From positions 1 to 64,000 of the forward strand of contig CAVPMU010000024.1 in NCBI GenBank assembly GCA_963706535.1: a stretch of DNA of 64,000 nt, read 5' to 3'. The first letter of the stretch is position 1; every line of letters starts with the position of its first letter. Of the stretch, positions 7,652 to 16,033 are shown in pieces. The translations under genes and the position numbers were made by a program. The notes beneath the pieces are model-generated. The model did no database searches. It was not told the origin of the DNA and was given only the letters and a program-made list of their open reading frames with translations. Origin of the DNA: RPQJ01 sp963706535 (GTDB taxonomy: Bacteria > Pseudomonadota > Gammaproteobacteria > Steroidobacterales > Steroidobacteraceae).

Positions 7652-9337
7652 ATGGACATGCACACCGCCGACTCCCGCCCATCGGACTTCCTGGCCGAGA
7701 CGCACGAGGTCATCAACGTCGCGCGGGAACTGCAGGACTACAACCTCTACGCCACCGACGCGGCGCTGCGCGAAGGCGTGGCGCGGGAAGGCGCGGCATG
7801 GGCGGGCGCTGAACTCGACGCGTTCGGCGCACGCATCGGACGGACCGATTACCTCGACCTCGGCAACCAGGCCAACAGGTTCCAGCCGGAGCTCGAAAGC
7901 CACGACCGCTTCGGCAATCGCGTGGACCTCGTGAAGTTCCACCCGGCCTATCACGCGCTCATGAGCACGGCCATCGAGCACGGCCTGCACTGCTCGCCTT
8001 GGTCCGACCCGAAGCCGGGCGCCCACGTGGCGCGCGCCGCGAAGTTCTACCTGCACTCGCAGGTCGAGGCTGGCCACGGCTGCCCGGTGACGATGACGTT
8101 CGCCGTGGTTCCCGCGCTGCGACTGCAACCGGGCCTCGCCGCGCAGTGGGAACCGAGAATCACCGCGCGCAGCTACGATCCGCGCAACGTACCGGTCGAG
8201 CAGAAGACCGGCATCACCGTGGGCATGGCGATGACCGAGAAGCAGGGCGGCTCGGACGTGCGCAGCAACACCACGCGTGCGTACCCGGTCGGTGCCGCGG
8301 GCCCCGGCGAGGCCTACGAGCTGGTGGGCCACAAGTACTTCGTCTCGGCGCCGATGTGCGACGCGTTCCTGGTGCTCGCGCAGGCCCCGGGCGGCCTCTC
8401 CTGCTTCCTGCTGCCGCGCTGGCGGCCCGACGGCAGCAAGAACGCGCTGCAGGTGCTCCGGCTCAAGAAGAAGATGGGCAACGCCTCGAACGCCTCGAGC
8501 GAGACGGAGTTGCGCGGCGCGCTCGCATGGATGGTCGGCGAGGAAGGCCGCGGCGTGCGCACCATCATCGAGATGGTCGCCATGACCCGCTTCGACTGCA
8601 TGATCGGTTCGAGCGCCGGCCAGCGCATGGCGGTCGCGCAGGCCGTGCACCACTGCAGCCTGCGCTCGGCCTTCGGCGCTCGACTCATCGACCAGCCGCT
8701 GATGAGGAACGTGCTCGCCGACCTCGCGCTCGAGCAGGAAGCCGCGCTCGCACTCACGCTGCGCATGGCCCGCGCGATGGACCATCGCCGCACGGACCAG
8801 CACGAGGACCTGCTCGTGCGCCTCGCCGTGCCCGTCGGGAAATACTGGATCTGCAAGCGCACGCCGGCCCACGCCTGCGAGGCGATGGAGTGCATCGGCG
8901 GCAGCGGCGTCATGGAAGACTGCATGATGCCGCGGCTGTTCCGCGAATCGCCTGTGAACGCGATATGGGAGGGCAGCGGCAACGTGCAGTGCCTCGACGT
9001 GCTGCGCGCCATGCAGAAGAGCCCGGCCTCGGTGGACGCGTACTTCGCGGAGCTAGGCAAGGCGCGTGGCGCCGATGCCGCGCTCGATGCACACGTGGCG
9101 GCGCTGGCGAAGGACCTGCGCGACCCGGTCGAGGCCGAGTACCGCGCCCGGAACGTGGCGGACCGGATGGCGCTGGCGCTGCAGGCCGCGCTGTTGCTGC
9201 AGCACGCACCGAACTCCGTGAGCGATGCCTACTGTCGCTCGCGCCTCGCGCCGGCCGGTCACTACAATTTCGGAGCCCTGCCGCGCGGCGTGGATTGCGG
9301 TGCCATAATCGAGCGCGCCTGGCCCGCCACCACCTGA
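7652..9337 (+). CDS. aidB: AidB-like acyl-CoA dehydrogenase
   Basis: A 561-residue flavoprotein matching the AidB branch of acyl-CoA dehydrogenases rather than the short ETF-linked branch. Diagnostic stretches are NLYATDAALREGVAREGA at the N-terminus, QVEAGHGCPVTMTFAVVP, the FAD motif MTEKQGGSDVRSNTT from residue 194, LVGHKYFVS and IWEGSGNVQCLDVLRAM. E. coli AidB binds DNA and is induced by alkylation damage; homologues also have weak isovaleryl-CoA dehydrogenase activity. Which role applies here is not decidable. The start follows the PaaX stop by 2 bases, and the pairing suggests an acyl-CoA-linked rather than an Ada-type regulation (inference). Confidence 0.88.
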   Translation: MDMHTADSRPSDFLAETHEVINVARELQDYNLYATDAALREGVAREGAAWAGAELDAFGARIGRTDYLDLGNQANRFQPELESHDRFGNRVDLVKFHPAYHALMSTAIEHGLHCSPWSDPKPGAHVARAAKFYLHSQVEAGHGCPVTMTFAVVPALRLQPGLAAQWEPRITARSYDPRNVPVEQKTGITVGMAMTEKQGGSDVRSNTTRAYPVGAAGPGEAYELVGHKYFVSAPMCDAFLVLAQAPGGLSCFLLPRWRPDGSKNALQVLRLKKKMGNASNASSETELRGALAWMVGEEGRGVRTIIEMVAMTRFDCMIGSSAGQRMAVAQAVHHCSLRSAFGARLIDQPLMRNVLADLALEQEAALALTLRMARAMDHRRTDQHEDLLVRLAVPVGKYWICKRTPAHACEAMECIGGSGVMEDCMMPRLFRESPVNAIWEGSGNVQCLDVLRAMQKSPASVDAYFAELGKARGADAALDAHVAALAKDLRDPVEAEYRARNVADRMALALQAALLLQHAPNSVSDAYCRSRLAPAGHYNFGALPRGVDCGAIIERAWPATT

Positions 9338-9363
9338 TTCCCCGTTCGGGAGGAGCACATCGG

Positions 9364-9981
9364 ATGACCGGTCCCGCCGCGGTCGAGCACATCGCGGCGG
9401 CGACGGGTTCGAGCGGCTTATGGGGCCTCTTCAACAACGCCGGCATCTCGGTGGCTGCCCCGCTCGAGTTCGTCACCACCGACGACCTGCGACGCCAGCT
9501 CGAGATCAACGTCGTCGGCCAGCTCGCGGTCACGCGAGCGTTCATCCCGCTGCTCAGGATCGCGCGCGACCGCATCCTCACCACCGGGTCCGTCGCGGGG
9601 TTCATCGCCATGCCGGGCCTCGGTCCCTACGCGATGTCGAAGCACGCGATGGAAGCGTTCAGCGATTCGCTGCGCCGCGAATTGCGGCCCTGGGGCATTG
9701 AGGTGTCGCTGCTGGAGCCCGGCACGATTGCGACCGACATCTGGCAGAAGGGCCTCACCGAATTCGACCAGACCATGCGCGCACCGCCGCCGGGACTGGT
9801 CGGGACCTATGGAGGGCTGCTGAACTCCATGCACGAACTGGCGCAGAAGTCGGTGCGGCACGCGCTACTGCATGGGCGCGGACTCGGGAATGCAGCGCTG
9901 GATCTCGCGCCTGCCGGACCGCTGGACGGACGCGCGGCTCGCGAAGCTGCTGCGCTGGGGCTGACGGGGATCACGGGATGA
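9364..9981 (+). pseudogene. Short-chain dehydrogenase lacking its cofactor-binding N-terminus
   Basis: The reading frame begins MTGPAAVEHIAAATGSSGLW and reaches the SDR motifs LFNNAGI and YAMSKHAMEAFSDSLRREL (catalytic Tyr and Lys). The usual first 60-70 residues with TGxxxGxG are missing, although a strong ribosome site (GGGAGGAG) precedes the ATG. This suggests an internal deletion joining the native start to mid-gene. Near 9870 a second lesion shifts the frame: the expected C-terminus (MQRWISRLPDRW..., stop at 9964) is readable only in another frame. The protein as written cannot bind NAD(P), so it is called a pseudogene. Confidence 0.7.
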
Positions 9982-11045
9982 ACAAGGCGTGGGTCGGTCT
10001 GCTGCTGACGGCTGCCCTGCTGCCCGGCCCGGACGTTGCCGCGGAAACGCTGCTCGTGGTGCGGAAGTCTGACAACGCCCTCGACTTCGTGGATCCAGGC
10101 TCCGCCCTGCGTCTCGCAACGGTCCCCCTCGGCCACGCGCCACACGAGGTGAGCGTCGCGCCCGACGGCCAGCTGGCCGTGGTCTCGAACTACGGAACGC
10201 GCGAGGTGCCCGGCTCGACGCTCAGCATCGTGGACCTCGAGCAGCCACGCGAGGTCCGGCGCATCGACCTCGCTCCGCACACCCGCCCCCACGGCGTGGC
10301 GTGGTTTGCCCCCGACCGCATCGCGGTGACGACCGAAGGCTCGCGACACCTGCTGGTGGTCGAGCCCTCGAGCGGCCGCATCGTGCAGGCCATCGCGACC
10401 GGGCAGGAGGTCTCGCACATGGTCGCCGTGGCTCCCGGCGGCGCACGGGCCTACGTTGCGAACATCGGCTCCGGCTCGATGACCGCGCTCGACCTCGCAG
10501 CGGGTCGCAAGCTCGCGGACGTCGCGACGGGTCGTGGCTCCGAGGCCATCGCCATCACCCCGGACGGCCGGGAGATCTGGGTCGGTGCACGCGAGGCCGG
10601 GCACATCGCGATCGTCGGGGCGCACACGCTGGAGGTGACCGCCCGGATCGAGCTGCCAGGCATCCCAATCCGCATCGCCATGGCCCCGGACGGCCGCAAG
10701 GCGTTCGTGACCTGCGCCGGATCGAGCGAACTCGTCGTGCTCGAGACCGCCACCCGGCGCGTGCTGCGACGGCGCAGGATCGACGTGCCGCTGGCCCCCG
10801 GCGCGACCGACCGCCCCTACGCCCGGATCGCGGCCGGCAGCGTCCTGCCCGTCGGCCTGCTGGTCTCCCCGGACGGGCGCAGCGTCTACGTGGCGGCCAC
10901 CATGGGGGACGCCGTGCTGCGGCTCGACACCTCGGATGCTGCGGTGCAGCAGGCCCTGCCGGTGGGTGGTGAGCCGGACGGGCTCGCGGTGACCGGCCTC
11001 ATGCCACGGGCCGAATGCCACGCCTGCACGCCGGATCCTAAGTAA
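9978..11045 (+). CDS. Exported YncE-like beta-propeller protein
   Basis: A 355-residue protein with a signal peptide (MNKAWVGLLLTAALLPGPDVAAE). It contains successive roughly 40-residue repeats of the YVTN/YncE beta-propeller type, recognisable from GHAPHEVSVAPDGQLAVVSN, TTEGSRHLLVVEP, VAPGGARAYVANI, ITPDGREIWVGA, MAPDGRKAFVT and VSPDGRSVYVAA. Such periplasmic propellers act as binding scaffolds; no catalytic residues are evident. The start overlaps the previous frame by 4 bases. It ends 113 bases before the hydrogenase operon; whether it belongs functionally with it is unknown. Confidence 0.8.
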   Translation: MNKAWVGLLLTAALLPGPDVAAETLLVVRKSDNALDFVDPGSALRLATVPLGHAPHEVSVAPDGQLAVVSNYGTREVPGSTLSIVDLEQPREVRRIDLAPHTRPHGVAWFAPDRIAVTTEGSRHLLVVEPSSGRIVQAIATGQEVSHMVAVAPGGARAYVANIGSGSMTALDLAAGRKLADVATGRGSEAIAITPDGREIWVGAREAGHIAIVGAHTLEVTARIELPGIPIRIAMAPDGRKAFVTCAGSSELVVLETATRRVLRRRRIDVPLAPGATDRPYARIAAGSVLPVGLLVSPDGRSVYVAATMGDAVLRLDTSDAAVQQALPVGGEPDGLAVTGLMPRAECHACTPDPK

Positions 11046-11157
11046 ATCTACGATTGCCGCTTCGGCCGGTCGGGGCAGACCATCGGCGCTGCAATTCGCG
11101 GGCCGATCCGTCAAGGGCGTTCGGCCGGCACAAAGACACAACCAACGGGAGTGCGAC

Positions 11158-12261
11158 ATGGGTCGTCAAGAGACTTTCTATGAGCTGATCCGCCGCCAGG
11201 GCATCTCGCGGCGCAACTTCATGAAGTTCTGTTCGCTGAGTGCCGCATCTCTCGGACTTGCGCCCTCGTTCGCGGGCCGGATCGCCCACGCGATGGAGAC
11301 CAAGCCGCGCGTGCCGGTGCTGTGGCTGCACGGCCTCGAGTGCACCTGCTGCACCGAGAGCTTCATTCGCTCCGCGCACCCGCTCGCCAAGGACGTGATC
11401 CTGTCCATGGTCTCGCTCGACTATGACGACACGATCATGGCCGCCGCGGGCCACCAGGCCGAGCAGTGCATCGAAGACGTGATGCGCGACTACAAGGGCC
11501 AGTACATCCTCGCGGTCGAGGGCAACCCGCCGCTCGGCAACGACGGCACGTTCTGCATCCCGGGCGGCAAGCCGTTCGTCGACAAGCTCAAGCACGTCGC
11601 CGCCGACGCCGCCGCCGTCATCGCCTGGGGCTCCTGCGCCTCGTGGGGCTGCGTGCAGGCCGCCAAGCCCAATCCGACGCAGGCCACCCCGATCCACAAG
11701 GTGATCAAGGACAAGCCGATCATCAAGGTGCCGGGCTGCCCGCCGATCGCCGAGGTCATGACCGGCGTCATCACCTACTACGTGACCTTCGGCGAGCTGC
11801 CCGCGCTCGACCGCCAGGGTCGCCCGCTGATGTTCTACAGCCAGCGCGTGCACGACAAGTGCTATCGCCGCGGCCACTTCGACGCCGGCCAGTTCGCCGA
11901 GCAGTTCGACGACTACGGCTCGCGCGCGGGCTACTGCCTGTACAAGGTCGGGTGCCGCGGACCGACGACGTACAACGCCTGCTCGACGACGCGCTGGAAC
12001 GAAGGCGTGTCCTTCCCGATCGGCTCCGGCCACGGCTGCCTCGGCTGCTCCGAGCCCGACTTCTGGGACAACGGGCCTTTCTACGAGCGGCTCGAGACGT
12101 TCCCGCAGTTCGGCGCCGAAGCGACTGCCGACAAGATCGGCGGTACGGCGGCGGCCATCGTGGGCGTCGGAATCGCCGCGCATGCGGGCCTCACGGCCCT
12201 GCGCCAGGCCAAGGTGAAACCCAATTCACCGGCTGCCGATTCGGAAAAACGGGCCGGTTGA
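11158..12261 (+). CDS. hyaA: [NiFe] uptake hydrogenase small subunit, O2-tolerant type
   Basis: The electron-transfer subunit of a periplasm-facing, membrane-bound H2-oxidising hydrogenase (367 residues). A Tat signal (ISRRNFMKF) lies at the N-terminus. The proximal cluster has all six cysteines of oxygen-tolerant enzymes: C62, C64, C65, C160, C165 and C194, matching E. coli Hyd-1 C17, C19, C20, C115, C120 and C149. The extra pair (C64, C165) binds the [4Fe-3S] cluster that lets the enzyme work in air. A C-terminal hydrophobic helix (GTAAAIVGVGIAAHAGLTAL) anchors it. It is the first gene of the operon; hyaB starts 20 bases downstream. No clear sigma-54 site was seen upstream. Confidence 0.97.
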   Translation: MGRQETFYELIRRQGISRRNFMKFCSLSAASLGLAPSFAGRIAHAMETKPRVPVLWLHGLECTCCTESFIRSAHPLAKDVILSMVSLDYDDTIMAAAGHQAEQCIEDVMRDYKGQYILAVEGNPPLGNDGTFCIPGGKPFVDKLKHVAADAAAVIAWGSCASWGCVQAAKPNPTQATPIHKVIKDKPIIKVPGCPPIAEVMTGVITYYVTFGELPALDRQGRPLMFYSQRVHDKCYRRGHFDAGQFAEQFDDYGSRAGYCLYKVGCRGPTTYNACSTTRWNEGVSFPIGSGHGCLGCSEPDFWDNGPFYERLETFPQFGAEATADKIGGTAAAIVGVGIAAHAGLTALRQAKVKPNSPAADSEKRAG

Positions 12262-12280
12262 CCGAGTGGAGAACTGAAAA

Positions 12281-14071
12281 ATGAGCATTGCAACCCCCAA
12301 CGGCTTTCAGCTCGACAACTCGGGCACGCGTGTCGTCGTCGATCCGATCACGCGCATCGAGGGACACCTGCGCATCGAGGTGAACGTCGACGAGAACAAC
12401 GTCATCCGCAACGCAGTGTCCACCGGCACGATGTGGCGCGGCCTGGAGGTCATCCTCCGCGGCCGTGACCCGCGCGACGCGTGGGCCTTCGTGCAGCGCA
12501 TCTGCGGCGTGTGCACGGGCGTGCACGCGCTCGCCTCGGTGAGGTGCGTCGAGAACGCGCTCGCCATCGAGATCCCCGAGAACGCGAACACGATCCGCAA
12601 CATCATGCACCTGGCCCTGTACTCGCAGGACCACCTCGTGCACTTCTACCACCTGCACGCCCTCGACTGGGTGGACGTGGTGAGTGCGCTCTCGGCGGAT
12701 CCAAAGGCCACCTCCGAGCTGGCGCAGTCGATCTCGAGCTGGCCGATGTCCTCGCCCGGCTACTTCCGCGACCTGCAGAACCGCCTGAAGAAGTTCGTCG
12801 AGTCGGGACAGCTCGGACCGTTCCGCAACGGTTACTGGGGCCACCCGGCGTACAAGCTGCCGCCCGAAGCGAACCTGATGGCCGTCGCGCACTACCTCGA
12901 GGCGCTCGACTTCCAGAAGGAGATCGTCAAGATCCAGACCATCTTCGGCGGCCGCAACCCGCACCCGAACTGGCTGGTGGGCGGCGCGCCGTCGCCGATC
13001 AACCTCAACGCGGCCGGCGCGGTCGGCGCGGTGAACATGGAACGCCTGAACATGGTCGGGCGGATCATCGACCGCACGATCGAGTTCATCGACCAGGTCT
13101 ACATCCCCGACCTGCTCGCCATCGCCTCCTTCTACAAGGACTGGGCGGGCATCGGCGGCGGCCTGTCGTCGAGGTACCTGATGTCCTACGGCGACCTGCC
13201 GAAGTCGGCGAACGACTACAGCCCGGGCAACATGATGCTGCCGGCGGGCGTGATCATCGACGGCAACCTGAACGAAGTGCTGCCGGTCGACCTGATGAAG
13301 GAAGACGAGGTGCAGGAGTTCGTGACGCACTCCTGGTACAAGTACGCCGACGAGGCCGCCGGCCTGCACCCGCTCAAGGGCGAGACGGTGCCGAACTTCG
13401 AGATCGGCAACGCCAAGGGCACGAAGACCGCCATCGAGAACGTCGACGAGGCGTCCAAGTACTCCTGGGTCAAGGCGCCGCGCTGGAAGGGCCACGCGAT
13501 GGAAGTGGGCCCCCTCGCCCGCTTCGTCATCGGCTACGTGAAAGGCCAGGACGACATCAAGGGCCCGGTGGACGCAGTGCTCGGCCAGCTCGGCGTGCCG
13601 GTCACGGCTCTGTTCTCGACGCTCGGGCGCACGGCGGCCCGCGGCCTCGAGTGCCAGTGGGCGGCCTACAAGCTGAAGGGCGAGTACCAGAAGCTCATCG
13701 CCAACATCAAGGCGGGCGACACGGCAACGGCCAACATGGCGAACTTCGAGCCCAGCACGTGGAAGAAGTCCGCGCAGGGCGTCGGCTTCGTCGAGGCCCC
13801 GCGCGGTGCGCTGGCGCACTGGATCGACATCGAGGACAAGAAGATCAAGAACTACCAGTGCGTGGTCCCGACCACCTGGAACGCGAGCCCGCGTGACCCG
13901 GCCGGCAAGATCGGTGCATACGAAGCGGCGCTGCTCGACACGCCGATGCACGACCCGAACCTGCCGCTCGAGATCCTGCGCACGATCCACAGCTTCGACC
14001 CGTGCCTGGCGTGCGCTACGCACGTGCTCGACATGGAGGGTAACGAGCTCACGAGCGTCAAGGTCCGCTGA
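12281..14071 (+). CDS. hyaB: [NiFe] uptake hydrogenase large subunit
   Basis: The catalytic subunit (596 residues) that splits H2 at the Ni-Fe(CN)2CO site. The metal ligands are seen in RICGVC (C75, C78) and DPCLACATH (C575, C578). The 15 residues after H581 form the C-terminal extension removed by the HyaD-type protease once nickel is in place. DPITRIEGHLRIEV near residue 21 and GGRNPHPNWLVGG are further family signatures. It assembles with HyaA and is co-exported by the Tat signal of the small subunit. Maturation also needs HypA-F, none of which lies in the window. Confidence 0.97.
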   Translation: MSIATPNGFQLDNSGTRVVVDPITRIEGHLRIEVNVDENNVIRNAVSTGTMWRGLEVILRGRDPRDAWAFVQRICGVCTGVHALASVRCVENALAIEIPENANTIRNIMHLALYSQDHLVHFYHLHALDWVDVVSALSADPKATSELAQSISSWPMSSPGYFRDLQNRLKKFVESGQLGPFRNGYWGHPAYKLPPEANLMAVAHYLEALDFQKEIVKIQTIFGGRNPHPNWLVGGAPSPINLNAAGAVGAVNMERLNMVGRIIDRTIEFIDQVYIPDLLAIASFYKDWAGIGGGLSSRYLMSYGDLPKSANDYSPGNMMLPAGVIIDGNLNEVLPVDLMKEDEVQEFVTHSWYKYADEAAGLHPLKGETVPNFEIGNAKGTKTAIENVDEASKYSWVKAPRWKGHAMEVGPLARFVIGYVKGQDDIKGPVDAVLGQLGVPVTALFSTLGRTAARGLECQWAAYKLKGEYQKLIANIKAGDTATANMANFEPSTWKKSAQGVGFVEAPRGALAHWIDIEDKKIKNYQCVVPTTWNASPRDPAGKIGAYEAALLDTPMHDPNLPLEILRTIHSFDPCLACATHVLDMEGNELTSVKVR

Positions 14072-14082
14072 GGAGGGATGTC

Positions 14083-14826
14083 ATGAGCGAGAAATATCTC
14101 TCTTCGACGCCGCCCGAGGCGCGCGTACGGGCGGGGCACTTCGGCGAGGCGATCATGCCGGCCGCCGGGGTGCAACCCGGCCCCGTGTACGTGTACACCG
14201 CGGGCATCCGCATCTGGCACTGGGTGACCATGCTGGCCATCATCGTGCTGTGCGTGTCCGGGTACTTCATCGGCTCTCCGCCGCCATCCATCGGCGGCGA
14301 GGCCTACGATGCGTACCTGTTCGGCTGGATCCGCTTCACGCATTTCGCGGCGGGAATGATCCTGGGCGTGGCGTTCGTGCTGCGCCTGTATGCCTTCATC
14401 GTGGGTGGCCATCACGCGCGCCAGATCTTCTACATCCCGTTCTGGAACATCGGGTGGTGGAAGGAGATGTTCGCCGAGGTGGTCTGGTACCTCTTCATCG
14501 GCAAGCCCAAGGAGTACATCGGCCACAACCCGCTCGCGCAGTTCGCGATGTTCGCCATGTTCATGCTGCCGCTGATCGTGCTGCTGCTGACGGGGTTCGC
14601 CCTGTACGCGGAGCAGGCGGGCGTGCAGACCCTGTGGTACACCCTGTTCGGCTGGGTGTTCCCGCTGCTCGGCGAGTCGATGACCGTGCGCATGTGGCAC
14701 CACGTCGCGATGTGGGTCGTGATCATCTTCTCGATGGCGCACATGTACATGGCCATCCGCGAGGACATGACGCATCGCCAGACCGCCGTGAGCGCGATGG
14801 TGAGCGGCTGGAGGTTCTTCCGCTGA
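14083..14826 (+). CDS. hyaC: Ni/Fe-hydrogenase b-type cytochrome subunit
   Basis: A 247-residue di-heme cytochrome b that anchors HyaAB and passes electrons to quinone. Four membrane helices are evident: around IRIWHWVTMLAIIVLCVSGY, HFAAGMILGVAFVLRLYAF, FAMFAMFMLPLIVLLLTGF and MWHHVAMWVVIIFSMAHMY. The histidines in IWHW, RFTHF and WHHVAMW are candidate heme ligands. The N-terminus is longer than usual, with about 25 residues before the first helix. It starts 11 bases after hyaB. A strong hairpin separates it from hyaD. Confidence 0.93.
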   Translation: MSEKYLSSTPPEARVRAGHFGEAIMPAAGVQPGPVYVYTAGIRIWHWVTMLAIIVLCVSGYFIGSPPPSIGGEAYDAYLFGWIRFTHFAAGMILGVAFVLRLYAFIVGGHHARQIFYIPFWNIGWWKEMFAEVVWYLFIGKPKEYIGHNPLAQFAMFAMFMLPLIVLLLTGFALYAEQAGVQTLWYTLFGWVFPLLGESMTVRMWHHVAMWVVIIFSMAHMYMAIREDMTHRQTAVSAMVSGWRFFR

Positions 14827-14862
14827 GGCACTCGGGCGCAGGCCCGGGCCGGAACTGAGCAT

Positions 14863-14912
14863 ACGGGACAGCGGGACGAGGGGCCGTACGCCCCGGACTC
14901 CCGCTGTCCCGT
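14863..14912. repeat. Nested palindrome between hyaC and hyaD
   Basis: The outer arms ACGGGACAGCGGGA (14863-14876) and TCCCGCTGTCCCGT (14899-14912) are perfectly complementary over 14 bases. Inside is a second hairpin, GGGGC-CGTAC-GCCCC (14880-14894). The right arm runs into TTATACTTTTGG, which could serve as the U-rich tail of a terminator or as a -10-like TATACT. It could attenuate the hydrogenase operon after its structural genes and restart transcription for the maturation genes. Confidence 0.75.
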
Positions 14913-14960
14913 TATACTTTTGGACGTGGTCCGGACTGGACCGCAGGGACGACCGACGAC

Positions 14961-15635
14961 ATGAATGAAGATTCACTCGATCCGCAACGCCGCATCGTGG
15001 TGCTCGGCGTCGGCAACCTGCTGTGGGCCGACGAGGGTTTCGGCGTGCGCTGCGTCGAGGCCCTGGGCGCCGCCTGGGACCTGCCGCCGGACGTCGAGAT
15101 CATGGACGGCGGCACGCTCGGCCTCGCGCTCGTGCCGCTGCTGCTCGACGCCACGCACATCCTGCTGTTCGATGCGGTCGCCCACCGCGGCGAGCCCGGC
15201 GCACTGATCGTGGCACGCGACGACGAGGTGCCGGCCTTGATGGGCGGCAACAAGATGAGTCTGCACCAGGTGGGCGTGAACGACATCCTCGCGAGCCTCG
15301 AGCTGCTCAACCACAAGCCCGGGCACTTCACCGTGGTCGGCATCAAGCCGGTGCAGCTTGCGGACTACGGCGGCAGCCTGACCGCGCAGGTGCAGGCGCA
15401 GGTGCCCGCCGCCCTGCAACTCGGCGTCGAAGAGCTGCGCCGCTGGGGCGTCGAGGTGCGCGAGCGCACCGGAGGCCCGGAGCGCGACGTGGTGATCGGC
15501 GCACTCCGGCAGGAACGCTACGAGTCCGGGCGGCCATCGGCGGACCAGGCGTGCCGCGTCGGGGACGAGCGCTTCCTGGCGATCCGGGCTGCGCGCGGGC
15601 GCGACGGCGAGGCGAAGGAAGGGGACGCGAAATGA
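14961..15635 (+). CDS. hyaD: HyaD-type hydrogenase maturation protease
   Basis: A 224-residue endopeptidase of the HybD/HyaD family that cleaves the C-terminal extension of HyaB after nickel insertion. The metal-sensing residues are in place: E25 (WADEGFGVR), D71 (LFDAVAH) and H102 (MSLHQVGVND). The family's GVGN motif begins near residue 17. The C-terminal 40 residues (after VVIGALRQERY) form an extra charged tail not needed for the fold. It starts 134 bases after hyaC, beyond a hairpin, and overlaps hyaE by 4 bases (ATGA). Confidence 0.94.
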   Translation: MNEDSLDPQRRIVVLGVGNLLWADEGFGVRCVEALGAAWDLPPDVEIMDGGTLGLALVPLLLDATHILLFDAVAHRGEPGALIVARDDEVPALMGGNKMSLHQVGVNDILASLELLNHKPGHFTVVGIKPVQLADYGGSLTAQVQAQVPAALQLGVEELRRWGVEVRERTGGPERDVVIGALRQERYESGRPSADQACRVGDERFLAIRAARGRDGEAKEGDAK

Positions 15636-16033
15636 GCGACGTGATCGAGGCGCTGGCCTCGCATCCGTCCTGCGACGTGCTGCGCAAGGCGGATGTCGAC
15701 GATTTCCTGGCGCGCAACCCGCGCGCCCTGCTGTTCTTCACGGGCGACGTGGCCACGCGGCCGGAAGGCCTCGACGTGGCCGTCGTGGTGCGCGAGCTGG
15801 CGACCGGTTACCAGGGCCGGCTGCGTGTCGGCCTCGTGGACCGCCGCGACGAAGCCGTGCTGATGGCGAAGTACGGCGTCGTCGTCACGCCCGCCGTCGT
15901 CTGCATGCGCGACGGACAGCCCGCCGAGCTGGTGGCGCGCATGCGCGACTGGCCGGTGTTCGCGCAGGCCTGCGATCGACTGCTGGCGCCCGCAGGCGCG
16001 GCGTCGACCCCGGAGATTGGAGGAAACGCATGA
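15632..16033 (+). CDS. hyaE: HyaE/HoxO-type hydrogenase chaperone, thioredoxin-like
   Basis: A 133-residue protein with the HyaE/HupG/HoxO layout: a thioredoxin-like fold without the CxxC redox pair (ALLFFTGDVATRPEGLDVAVV; YGVVVTPAVVCMRDG). Members bind the Tat signal or precursor of the small subunit and help its assembly before export. The start overlaps the hyaD stop (ATGA at 15632) and its stop overlaps the next start in the same way, so the three genes are translationally coupled. Confidence 0.85.
   Translation: MSDVIEALASHPSCDVLRKADVDDFLARNPRALLFFTGDVATRPEGLDVAVVVRELATGYQGRLRVGLVDRRDEAVLMAKYGVVVTPAVVCMRDGQPAELVARMRDWPVFAQACDRLLAPAGAASTPEIGGNA

Noticed and set aside
6566..10049. Shared 19-base match (GGACGTTGCCGCGGAAACG) at 6566 and 10031
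   Set aside because: One copy is the GNAT C-terminus and the other a signal peptide region; flanks do not match, so it is likely chance in GC-rich DNA.
11046..11157. Possible sigma-54 promoter upstream of hyaA
   Set aside because: No sequence there fits the TGGCAC-N5-TTGC pattern closely enough.
12191..14023. Long minus-strand open frame antisense to the hydrogenase large subunit
   Set aside because: GC-rich codon bias produces long open antisense frames; its Arg/His/Val-rich composition and the conserved gene opposite make it a shadow.
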